The translations under genes were made by a program, and so were the position numbers. Under the pieces are notes generated by a model that saw nothing but the letters and a program-made list of their open reading frames with translations, was not told the DNA's origin and ran no database searches. A stretch of DNA of 64,000 bases from Bosea sp. BIWAKO-01 (lineage in GTDB: Bacteria > Pseudomonadota > Alphaproteobacteria > Rhizobiales > Beijerinckiaceae). Every line of letters begins with the position of its first letter. The first letter of the stretch is position 1. This document shows positions 25,661-36,121 of the stretch, piece by piece. The stretch is taken from positions 1,919,501 through 1,983,500 of the forward strand of contig NZ_BCQA01000001.1 of NCBI RefSeq assembly GCF_001748145.1, given 5' to 3'.

Positions 25661-26628
25661 GCCGGCAGGTTGATGGGGCCTTCGACCAGGCAGCCGCTCT
25701 CCAGGATTGTTGCGATATGGTCAGCCATGATGTCGAGCGGCTGCCGGAAGGTCGTCAGCTCGTAGGCAGCCCAGCCGGCCTGCGGTATATCGTCGAAGCC
25801 GATGACACAGAGATCGTCGGGGACGCGCCGACCAAATTCCTTCCGCGCCGCATCCATGAAGCCCAATGCCAGCAGGTCGGTGACGCAGAAGACGCCGTCC
25901 GGCCGCGCCGCCGAGGCGAAGAGCTGGCGCGCCGTCTCTGCGCCCGTGGCGTAACCCGTCGGGCCGAAACGGCACAGCTGCACGTCGACCCCGGCCTTGG
26001 CAGCAGCGACCGAGAAACTGACTTCGCGCGCAACGATGCTGGGTGTACCGGCGGTCGAACTGACGACGGCGATGCGCTCGCAGCCAGCGCGCCGCAGCAT
26101 CATCAACGCCTCGGCAGCGGCGCCGGAACTGTCGACAAGGATCTGCTGGGTTCCGTCGAGCAGATCGTCGCGATTGATCAGGATGACGCGCTGGCCATTG
26201 GCGACACAGGTCTTCACGAGCGAGGATGAAGGACTGCCCGACACGACCACGGTGGCGTCGGCGCGGTAATTGAGCGTCTGGCGTAACGCGGCCTCTGTCG
26301 CCTCCGCCTGCCCCGCCGTGTTCAAGACCATCACGACCTTGCCCATGGCTTGCAGCCGCCGCGTCACCACGTCGAGCAAGGCCGACTGGTAAGGCGTGGC
26401 GATTTCGCCGATCAAAAGGCAGACGATGCCGGATTGCTGGCTGGTCAGGCCGCGAGCCAGATGGTTGACGTGATAGCCCAGGTCCGCGGCCGCCCTGAGC
26501 ACCTTGGCGCGCGTCGACTCCGACACGCTGGCGCCCTCGGTGAAGGTGCGCGACACCGCCGAACGCGACACGCCGGCGCGATCGGCGACTTGCTGGGCGT
26601 TGATCGGCGGACGAATCGGCTTGTTCAT
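25627..26628 (-). CDS. LacI family repressor of the transporter/phosphatase operon
   Basis: 333 residues from the ATG at 26628 (AAAGGG upstream). LacI-type helix-turn-helix at about 8-30 (NAQQVADRAGVSRSAVSRTF), hinge LGYHVNHLARGL, and a periplasmic-binding-like ligand domain ending with GFDDIPQAGW. Such regulators mostly sense sugars or sugar derivatives. A perfect 18-bp palindrome lies 22 bases before the start, suggesting autorepression, and a similar site lies in front of the permease. It is convergent with the metallophosphoesterase. Confidence 0.93.
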   Translation of the reverse strand: MNKPIRPPINAQQVADRAGVSRSAVSRTFTEGASVSESTRAKVLRAAADLGYHVNHLARGLTSQQSGIVCLLIGEIATPYQSALLDVVTRRLQAMGKVVMVLNTAGQAEATEAALRQTLNYRADATVVVSGSPSSSLVKTCVANGQRVILINRDDLLDGTQQILVDSSGAAAEALMMLRRAGCERIAVVSSTAGTPSIVAREVSFSVAAAKAGVDVQLCRFGPTGYATGAETARQLFASAARPDGVFCVTDLLALGFMDAARKEFGRRVPDDLCVIGFDDIPQAGWAAYELTTFRQPLDIMADHIATILESGCLVEGPINLPAQTVWRRSVRP

Positions 26629-26649
26629 CGGGAACCCTTTGGCGCGTTC

Positions 26650-26667
26650 CTGTGCAAATTTGCACAG
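26650..26667. promoter_or_regulatory. Perfect 18-bp palindromic operator before the LacI gene
   Basis: CTGTGCAAATTTGCACAG is its own reverse complement. It ends 22 bases upstream of the regulator's ATG. The dyad centre is A-T, not the C-G common in LacI operators. Confidence 0.75.
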
Positions 26668-26699
26668 CCGCCCCAAAAATGGAACTGAACTGGTCTCCT

Positions 26700-26739
26700 T
26701 CTGCAGAAATTATTGTTTGATTGTAATAATTTCTGCAGA
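26700..26739. repeat. 40-bp interrupted dyad with 15-bp perfect arms
   Basis: The arms at 26700-26714 and 26725-26739 are exact reverse complements (TCTGCAGAAATTATT), with a 10-base spacer. Each arm contains the palindrome TCTGCAGA. AT-rich in a GC-rich region, 72-111 bases before the LacI ATG. Could be a second operator pair or an mRNA hairpin. Confidence 0.7.
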
Positions 26740-27186
26740 GCGCAAGCATGTGCAGGCGGCTAAATATCTTCGCGCTTCCGGCGCCCTTTGCCGGGGCGTC
26801 TCGGCCTGGAAACGGACCCCCGTCACGAGCTATCCAGCCTTGGTCACCGCGCGCTCATGACGCGATGCTTTCGGTCGATCCGGAGGCCTTGATGTCGCCC
26901 GTTGCAAAGCAGAAAGCCGGCGGTCCCGGCCGGGATCATCCCTCTGATCCGGGCTCGATCTCCAGCAGAGCGGCAACAGGATCAACAACAGGACGAAGAC
27001 GACCCGGGACGCGTCGAGAACGAAGGCTGCGATGAAAATCAGGCCGAGACAGGCTCCGGCGCCCCAAAGGAAGCCGCCGGCGCACGGGCCCGATACAGTC
27101 GAGGAGAGGCCGGTAAATTTCAGTCGCCGGCCACCGCATGGTGTGCGACAGCCGTCCCCCAAAGACCGTGACCGATTCTCTCGCCG
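26740..27186. other. Intergenic region, at most one doubtful small gene
   Basis: The minus strand has an open frame (27162-26830, 110 codons, TTG start) whose middle encodes a long hydrophobic stretch (LIFIAAFVLDASRVVFVLLL), possibly a small membrane protein. No good ribosome site or homologue seen, so it is not called as a gene. Confidence 0.3.
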
Positions 27187-27774
27187 ATGCTCGCACTCGA
27201 TACCGAACTGTTCCTTGCTCTCAATGCCGGGCCGAGCCCAAGCTCTTATGTCGCTCTTTTCGCGATATCGGTCACTCGCTTCGTGATTCTCATGATTCCC
27301 TGCTACATCGTCGTCCTATGGATCCGCGGCACGCGAAGGCGGCGGCTTCTCGCCTTTGCCCTCACTCTTGCCCTGGTCATCGCAATGACCATCAGTTTCA
27401 TGATCGGGCTCATCGCCTTTCGGCCTCGTCCTTTCATGATCAGCCTCGGGCACAGCCTGGTAGATCACCGCTCCAACGCCTCCTTCCCGAGCAATCACGC
27501 GCTTGCCTTCGCGGTGGGCGTGGCTGTGCTTGCCTTGGTGCGGCAATACCGGATGGCCTGCCTCGCTGCCGCGATGGGTGCGCTCGTAGGCTGGTCGCGC
27601 GTCTATGTCGGTGTCCACTACCCATCCGATCTCTTCGGCGCGATTATCGTGGCCATTCCAGCGGCCTTGATCTCGCTTGCGGTGACAGCGAGACACGGTG
27701 CCTCAATCGTCGCAGCGGTCGAGGGCCTGCAGCGCAGACTGCAGGTCCGCCTGACGCGAACTGGTCGACGCTGA
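27187..27774 (+). CDS. PAP2 family phosphatase (undecaprenyl-diphosphatase-like)
   Basis: 195 residues with five to six membrane helices. The three PAP2 signature blocks are present: FRPRPF (about 78-83), the FPSNH motif at about 99-103, and SRVYVGVHYPSD at about 137-148 with the catalytic His. The small size and layout resemble BcrC-type enzymes that recycle undecaprenyl pyrophosphate, though lipid phosphatase activity on other substrates is possible. No partner genes nearby. Confidence 0.9.
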   Translation: MLALDTELFLALNAGPSPSSYVALFAISVTRFVILMIPCYIVVLWIRGTRRRRLLAFALTLALVIAMTISFMIGLIAFRPRPFMISLGHSLVDHRSNASFPSNHALAFAVGVAVLALVRQYRMACLAAAMGALVGWSRVYVGVHYPSDLFGAIIVAIPAALISLAVTARHGASIVAAVEGLQRRLQVRLTRTGRR

Positions 27775-27966
27775 AAAGGCAACATCCGCGGACATCATCG
27801 GGAACCGTGTCGGCATCTCGGTTCAGGTGACGCGCTCTGAAGCCAATTGGCTCAATCCGGCGACGCGCCCGCCAGATGGGGATAGCGTCTCGCATTAGCC
27901 TGAGCGCCGCATTCTCGTTTTCGGGCCGGTACTCCAGGTTCCGGATAGTGCCGACCGAGGTGATTC

Positions 27967-28248
27967 ATGTTCGAAGCCGTGAAAGAGAAGATCGAAGCGG
28001 AGATCGTCGCACTGGTGAGCCAGAACCAGCATCTCATCACGGACTTCGTGGGGCAGAAGGCCTCCGGTCTTATCAATGACGACGCTGCGATGACCGATTT
28101 CGCCCACAAGCTCTACGGCATGTTGCCGACCATGCTGAGGTCGATCGTCGGTCAAGATACCTTCACGGCCTTCGTGCTCGACAATCGCCAGCGATTGATC
28201 ACGGCAATCACTGCGGCAACGCAGGTACCCAACGAAAAGAAACCCTGA
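27967..28248 (+). CDS. Small hypothetical helical protein
   Basis: 93 residues from the ATG at 27967 (GAGGTGATTC upstream). It appears all-helical and soluble (MFEAVKEKIEAEIVALVSQN, FAHKLYGMLPTMLRSIV). No family recognised. The segment has normal coding bias for this genome. It lies alone between the PAP2 gene and gyrB. Confidence 0.65.
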   Translation: MFEAVKEKIEAEIVALVSQNQHLITDFVGQKASGLINDDAAMTDFAHKLYGMLPTMLRSIVGQDTFTAFVLDNRQRLITAITAATQVPNEKKP

Positions 28249-28424
28249 TCTCCTCGCCTCAGGCGTCGACGACCGGCCGCGTAGCCGCGGGAGCCCTCCG
28301 CGCCCCTCGGTCCATGCGCATCTTGCTACGCTGTTGTTCTATTCCCTAAGCGCGCCGTCGAGCAGATTTGATATCAGCCGATCTGATGGGCATCCCAGGA
28401 CGCCCCCCGCGCGGCACCTGCGTG

Positions 28425-28458
28425 CTTGAGTAGTGGTGTTGGCACACCACCACTCAAG
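28425..28458. repeat. Strong inverted repeat near the 3' end of gyrB
   Basis: Arms 28425-28439 and 28444-28458 pair over 15 positions with one mismatch (CTTGAGTAGTGGTGT), loop of 4. There is no T-tract on either side, so it is not a standard terminator. About 64 bases beyond the gyrB stop. Confidence 0.55.
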
Positions 28459-28521
28459 GAAGGCGTCCGTGGAGCAGGTTGGCACGATCGGTCCGGGCGA
28501 CGGACCGCCAGGGCCGCGCCG

Positions 28522-30966
<2,445 letters not shown>

Positions 30967-31086
30967 CTATGCCCGCGATCGTCTTGATTCGTATCACGAA
31001 TATAGGCGGGAACGGTGGCTTTTTCACGCGCGTGCGCGTACGTGCGCGCAGGAGCAGCCCCCGCTCACCGTGACGGGCCAGCCCCG

Positions 31087-32919
31087 CTATCCCCGAAAGC
31101 CCGCGATCGCATCGGCGAAGACCTCGCCATACTGGGCGAGCTTGCGTTCGCCGACGCCCTCGATCCCGCGCATCTGGTCGAGCCCGAGCGGCCGCTCGCG
31201 CGCCATGGCAATCAGCGTGCGGTCGGTGAAGATGATATAGGCCGCAACGCCTTCCTCGCGGGCAATGGTCAGCCGGAGCTGGCGCAAATGCTCGAACAGG
31301 GCAGCGGTGCCTTCATCGAGCCCATCGGCCCGCGCGCCACGCTCGGCAGCGCGGCCGCGCCGCACCGGGAGGGCATCGGCCCTGAGCGCTATCGGCTCGC
31401 GCCCGAACAAGATGTCCTCGCCCTTCTCCGTCAGGCAGAAACCGCCATGCTCGGTGCTGGCTTCCGCAAGCGCACCGGCGGCGAAGAGCTTGCGGGTCAG
31501 GGCTGCCCAGGCGGCCTTGGGCTTGTCGTTGCCAACGCCGAAGGTCTTCAACCCGTCATGGTTCTGGCGGCGGACCGCCTCGCTCATCGTGCCGGTCAGA
31601 ATATCGGCGAGATGCCCGGCGCCAAAGCGCTGTCCCGAGCGCGCCACTGCCGAGAGCAGCTTTCGGGCGTCGAGCGTGGCATCCTGGAGCGTCGCCTCTC
31701 CACCACAGAGGTCGCAGCGGAACGGTGCGTCCCGATGCCGGCAAGGCGGCGTCTCCTCGCCGAAATAGGCGAGCAGGGAGGAGCGCCGGCAGAGCGCCGA
31801 CTCGCACAGGTCGGTCATCGCGCTGAGACGCTTATGCTCGATGCGCCGGCGCTCGTCGTCGATCGCCTTCTCCTCGATCTGGCGGCGGCGCAACGCCATG
31901 TCCTCGACGCCGTAGAGGGTGAGCGTATCGGCCGGCAGTCCGTCGCGCCCGGCGCGGCCGATCTCCTGATAATAGCCCTCGATCGAGCCCGGCATGTCGG
32001 CATGGACGACGAAGCGGACATCGGGCTTGTTGATGCCCATGCCGAAGGCGATGGTGGCGCAGATCACCACTCCATCCTCCTGCAGGAAGAGGTCCTGGTT
32101 GCGGTTGCGCTCCTGCTGCTCCATGCCGGCATGATAGGCAAAGGCCTTGTAGCCCTGCTCGCGCAGGCCTTCGGCGAGGCGCTCGGTCCGGCCGCGCGAC
32201 GAACAATAGACGATGCCGCTGCCGCCACGATGCCGCTTCAGAAAATCGGCGATCTGGCGCCGCGGCTGGTCCTTCGGTGCGAAGGCGAGCTTCAGATTCG
32301 GCCGATCGAAGGAATGAATGACGGTGACAGGCGGCTTCGGGAACAGCTGCTGGGCGATGTCATCGCGCGTCTGCCGATCCGCAGTGGCCGTCAGTGCCGT
32401 GACCGGGACGCCGCCGAGCGCCTCGCGAACCTTGGCAAGCAGGCGGTATTCCGGCCGGAAATCATGCCCCCATTGCGAGACGCAATGCGCCTCGTCGATG
32501 GCAAGCCGCGCAACGCCGAGCCTGCGCAGCCGAGCGACCAGCCCTTCTCCCGCCAATCGCTCCGGCGAGACGAAGAGCAGACGCAGGTCGCCGGCGTTGA
32601 GCTTCGCCCAGGCGTCCGCCGCCTCGCTCTCGCTGTTCATCGAGTTCAGCGAAGCGGCCGCGACGCCGGCCCGCGTCAACTGCCCGACCTGATCCCGCAT
32701 CAGCGCAATCAGCGGCGAGACCACGAGCGTCAGCCCGCCCGTGACCAGTGCGGGCAGCTGATAGCACATCGACTTGCCGGAGCCGGTCGGCATCACCGCG
32801 AAGACGTCGTTTCCCGCCAGCGCGGCTGCGATGACCTCCCATTGTCCCGGGCGGAAATCGTCATAGCCGAAGACGGATTTCAGCGTCGCGCGCGCCTGTG
32901 ATTCGCGAGATTGCGGCAT
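31087..32919 (-). CDS. recQ: ATP-dependent DNA helicase RecQ
   Basis: 610 residues from the ATG at 32919; a TTG at 32949 is an alternative. Superfamily 2 helicase for recombination repair. Motif I MPTGSGKSMCYQLP, motif II IDEAHCVSQWGHDFRPEY, motif VI QEIGRAGRDG, zinc-binding cysteines in the RQC region (CRHRDAPFRCDLCGG), and a C-terminal HRDC domain (about 530-610). All RecQ domains are in the usual order. Confidence 0.97.
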   Translation of the reverse strand: MPQSRESQARATLKSVFGYDDFRPGQWEVIAAALAGNDVFAVMPTGSGKSMCYQLPALVTGGLTLVVSPLIALMRDQVGQLTRAGVAAASLNSMNSESEAADAWAKLNAGDLRLLFVSPERLAGEGLVARLRRLGVARLAIDEAHCVSQWGHDFRPEYRLLAKVREALGGVPVTALTATADRQTRDDIAQQLFPKPPVTVIHSFDRPNLKLAFAPKDQPRRQIADFLKRHRGGSGIVYCSSRGRTERLAEGLREQGYKAFAYHAGMEQQERNRNQDLFLQEDGVVICATIAFGMGINKPDVRFVVHADMPGSIEGYYQEIGRAGRDGLPADTLTLYGVEDMALRRRQIEEKAIDDERRRIEHKRLSAMTDLCESALCRRSSLLAYFGEETPPCRHRDAPFRCDLCGGEATLQDATLDARKLLSAVARSGQRFGAGHLADILTGTMSEAVRRQNHDGLKTFGVGNDKPKAAWAALTRKLFAAGALAEASTEHGGFCLTEKGEDILFGREPIALRADALPVRRGRAAERGARADGLDEGTAALFEHLRQLRLTIAREEGVAAYIIFTDRTLIAMARERPLGLDQMRGIEGVGERKLAQYGEVFADAIAGFRG

Positions 32920-32996
32920 GCCGAAGGGTTTGCCCGAGGCTGGCGGCAATGGCCAGCCCCAAGCTGCGACCTTCCTGGGGGCGATGGAACTGGTTG

Positions 32997-33611
32997 TCAG
33001 CCCCGTGCAGCGATAGCAGCCGCCGCACCGGCCATGACGCCGCCGGTCAGGCGATTGATCCGGCGCATCGCCCTCGGGCTCGCCACCAGCCGCCGAGCCT
33101 TATCCGCGGCATAGGCATAGGCGAGCATCGTCGAGCCGATGATCAGGGTGAGCAGCAACGCGACCTCGACGAAGGCGAGCATCGTCATCCGCCCGAGATC
33201 GACGACGAGAGGCAGGATCGACAGGAAGAACACCATGACCTTGGGATTGCCGAGCGTCAGCGCGATGCCGCCGAAGAACAGCCGCAAGCCCTCACCGCGG
33301 GCACTCGGCGGCTGACGCGGCGCCTCGGCCGGGGCGGTCCAGAGCTTCCAGGCGAGATAGAGCAAATAGGCACAGCCGGCATATTTGATCGCGACGAAGA
33401 GTCCATGGAAGCTCTGCATCAGCACGGCAAGGCCAAACGCCGTGCAGGAAAACCAGATCAGATCGCCTGCGACGATTCCCGCCGCAAAGGGAAGCGAGCG
33501 GCGAAAGCCGGTGCCGAGCGAGCGCGCAACCAGGGCAGCGACCGCAGGACCAGGCGAAGCGACCGCCAGAAAATAGACGCCAGCAAAAACCAGAAGGCCT
33601 GTGAGTTCCAT
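32997..33611 (-). CDS. LysE/RhtB family exporter
   Basis: 204 residues with six hydrophobic helices. The family start (VYFLAVASPGPAVAALVARS) and the GNPKVMVFFLSILP segment identify the amino-acid exporter family. Substrate unknown; such proteins export basic amino acids, homoserine or threonine. It lies between recF and recQ on the same strand. Confidence 0.9.
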   Translation of the reverse strand: MELTGLLVFAGVYFLAVASPGPAVAALVARSLGTGFRRSLPFAAGIVAGDLIWFSCTAFGLAVLMQSFHGLFVAIKYAGCAYLLYLAWKLWTAPAEAPRQPPSARGEGLRLFFGGIALTLGNPKVMVFFLSILPLVVDLGRMTMLAFVEVALLLTLIIGSTMLAYAYAADKARRLVASPRAMRRINRLTGGVMAGAAAAIAARG

Positions 33612-33709
33612 GGGAGCAGCCTCTTCAGAGCTGCGGCAACCCTAGCAGAATGCACCCGAGGCGTCTCATTGCGACGCGTGATCTGACCGATCAGCCCAGC
33701 TCACGCACG

Positions 33710-34834
33710 TCAGCCGATGGCCTCGACCTGCCCGGATGTCACGGTGAAACACTGCGCTCCTGCCGGCAGATCGGTGAACAGCGCCGGATCGGCCCCCGTC
33801 ATCCAGACCTGCGAGCCCAACTCGCCGAGTTCGGCGTAGAGCGCAGCGCGCCGACGCGGATCGAGATGGGCGGCGACTTCGTCGAGCAAGACCAGCGGCG
33901 GAAGCCCGCTCATGCTCCGGACCAGCCTCGCATGCGCAAGTACGAGCCCGATCAACAGAGCCTTCTGCTCGCCGGTCGAGCCCTGCTCGGCCGGAATATC
34001 CTTGGCGGCATGGCGAACGAGGAGGTCCGACGCTTGCGGGCCAACGAGGGTGCGCCCGGCCGCGCGGTCGCGCTGGCGCCCCTGCTTCAGGATGTCGCGA
34101 TAGCGATCCTCGGCATCGAGTGCCGGCAGCCCCGCTACAAGCCGATCGATCTCGCCTTCAAGGCCGAGCGCGGCACGGGGAAAGGGAGATGCGTCGTCGC
34201 CATTGGCCGCGATGATCATCGCCAGCCGGCCAACCGTCTCAGCCCTCGCCGCAGCCACGGCCACGCCGAGTTCGGCGATCTCCCGCTCGATCGCATCAAG
34301 CCAGGACGCCTCTTGCGGAGTGTCCTCGAGGATCCGGTTGCGCGAGCGCAAGGCCCGTTCGAGTGCGTTCGAGCGCGTCGCATGGCCAGGATCGACCGCA
34401 AGCACGAGCCGGTCGAGGAAGCGGCGGCGATCGCCGGCCGCGCCACGGAACAAGCCATCGAGATCCGGCGTCAGCCAGACCACGCGGAGATAGTCGCTGA
34501 AAGCCAGCGCCGAGCCGACCTGGACCCCGTCGATGCGGGCAAGTCTTGCACGCCGCCCGTCGCTTTCGCTGCCAAGCCCGATGCCGAGGCGCGCGCCATC
34601 ATCCGCAAGCGCAATCGATACGGCGAAGGAGCCCGGGCCCGCCTGGCGCGCCATCTCGGAGAGATCGGCGCGGCGCAGCCCCCGACCCGGCGCAAACAGC
34701 GACACGGCTTCGAGCAGATTGGTCTTGCCGGCGCCGTTCTCGCCGACAAGCGCAACGATTTGGCCCCCGACCGCGAGATCGAGGGCCTCATAGGAGCGGA
34801 AATCCTGAAGGATCAGGCGCGCGACCGTGGTCAA
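33710..34834 (-). CDS. recF: DNA replication/repair protein RecF
   Basis: 374 residues. SMC-like ATPase that loads RecA at gaps. Walker A GENGAGKTNLLEA, signature QGSTGEQKALLIGL, Walker B LVLLDEVAAHLD. The N-terminal LQDFRSY is the family hallmark. The start is 14 bases after the dnaN stop, so it forms an operon with dnaN. Confidence 0.97.
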   Translation of the reverse strand: MTTVARLILQDFRSYEALDLAVGGQIVALVGENGAGKTNLLEAVSLFAPGRGLRRADLSEMARQAGPGSFAVSIALADDGARLGIGLGSESDGRRARLARIDGVQVGSALAFSDYLRVVWLTPDLDGLFRGAAGDRRRFLDRLVLAVDPGHATRSNALERALRSRNRILEDTPQEASWLDAIEREIAELGVAVAAARAETVGRLAMIIAANGDDASPFPRAALGLEGEIDRLVAGLPALDAEDRYRDILKQGRQRDRAAGRTLVGPQASDLLVRHAAKDIPAEQGSTGEQKALLIGLVLAHARLVRSMSGLPPLVLLDEVAAHLDPRRRAALYAELGELGSQVWMTGADPALFTDLPAGAQCFTVTSGQVEAIG

Positions 34835-34848
34835 GATGCGAGCGTGGC

Positions 34849-35964
34849 CTAAACCCGCATCGGCATCAGCACATAGAGCGCAGACGCACCTTCGCGATCC
34901 TGGATCACCGTCGGCGAGCCGGGATCGGCAAGCTTGAGGAGGGCCGTGTCGCCATCGAGCTGCGCGGCGATATCCATCAGGTAGCGGGCGTTGAAGCCGA
35001 TATCGAGCGGGCTCGCATCATAATCGACCTCGACCTCCTCGGTCGCCGATCCGGAATCGGGATTGGTGACCGACAAGGTCAGGCGGCCATCGGCGATGGA
35101 CAGCTTCACCGCGCGGCCGCGCTCGGAGGAGATCGTCGAGACACGATCGACCGAGGCGGCAAAATCGCCCTTGTCGACGGTCAGGCGCTTGTCGTTTCCG
35201 CTTGGGATCACCCGCTGATAATCCGGGAAGGTGCCGTCGATCAGCTTGGAGGTCAGCACCACCGCCTGCGTCGCGATACGGATCTTGGTGGCGGAGAGCT
35301 CGACCGAGACCTCGGTGTCGCCATCCTCCAGCAGCTTCTGGATCTCCGCCACGGCCTTGCGCGGCACGATCACGCCCGGCATGCCGGCAGCCCCGCTCGG
35401 AGCCGCGGTATCGACGCGCGCAAGCCTATGCCCGTCCGTTGCGACAGCGCGCAGCAGGCTGCGGCCTTCGACTTCGATGGTGTGGAGATAGATGCCGTTC
35501 AGATAGTAGCGCGTCTCCTCGGTGGAGATCGCGAACTGGGTCTTGTCGATCAGGCGCTTGAGCTCGCCCGCGGCGAGCGTGAAGCGATGCGCCATCTCGC
35601 CCGCGGTGATGTCAGGGAAATCGCCCTCGGGCAGGGTCTGCAGCATAAAACGCGAGCGGCCGGAGCGGAGCGTCAGTCCCGCTTCACCCGTCGTCTCGAG
35701 CGAGACCTGGGCGCCGTCGGGCAGCTTGCGCACGATATCGTAGAGCGTATGCGCCGGCACGGTCGTCGCGCCCGGCTCCGGGACATCGGCAGGCACCGTC
35801 TCGACGACCTCGATGTCGAGATCGGTCGCCTTCAGCTTGAGGCCGGCACCGTCCGCGCTCAGCAAAAGGTTCGACAGGATCGGGATCGTGTTGCGGCGTT
35901 CCACCACGCGGTGGACATGACCCAGCGACTTCAACAGCGTAGAACGTTCGACCGTGACCTTCAT
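34849..35964 (-). CDS. dnaN: DNA polymerase III beta subunit (sliding clamp)
   Basis: 371 residues, normal length, three clamp domains. Recognisable segments are the N-terminal MKVTVERSTLLKSLGHVHRVVERRNTIPIL (shortened here to its key run VVERRNTIPILSN), the central ETRYYLNGIYLH, and the C-terminal YVLMPMRV. It encircles DNA and tethers polymerase III. Between dnaA and recF, as in the canonical dnaA-dnaN-recF order. Confidence 0.98.
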   Translation of the reverse strand: MKVTVERSTLLKSLGHVHRVVERRNTIPILSNLLLSADGAGLKLKATDLDIEVVETVPADVPEPGATTVPAHTLYDIVRKLPDGAQVSLETTGEAGLTLRSGRSRFMLQTLPEGDFPDITAGEMAHRFTLAAGELKRLIDKTQFAISTEETRYYLNGIYLHTIEVEGRSLLRAVATDGHRLARVDTAAPSGAAGMPGVIVPRKAVAEIQKLLEDGDTEVSVELSATKIRIATQAVVLTSKLIDGTFPDYQRVIPSGNDKRLTVDKGDFAASVDRVSTISSERGRAVKLSIADGRLTLSVTNPDSGSATEEVEVDYDASPLDIGFNARYLMDIAAQLDGDTALLKLADPGSPTVIQDREGASALYVLMPMRV

Positions 35965-36121
35965 CGTCTGTCTTCTGGCGTGCTAGCGCCCGAGCAGCGG
36001 CTGCGCGGGCGACGGAATGGCCCGCGACATTGCAGGACGCGCGCCGGTGGCGCAAGGGCGCTCTCACAACCGGCCACAGCCAAAGCCGCGCTCGCCTCCG
36101 GGGCATAGCGCGGCAGGCAGC

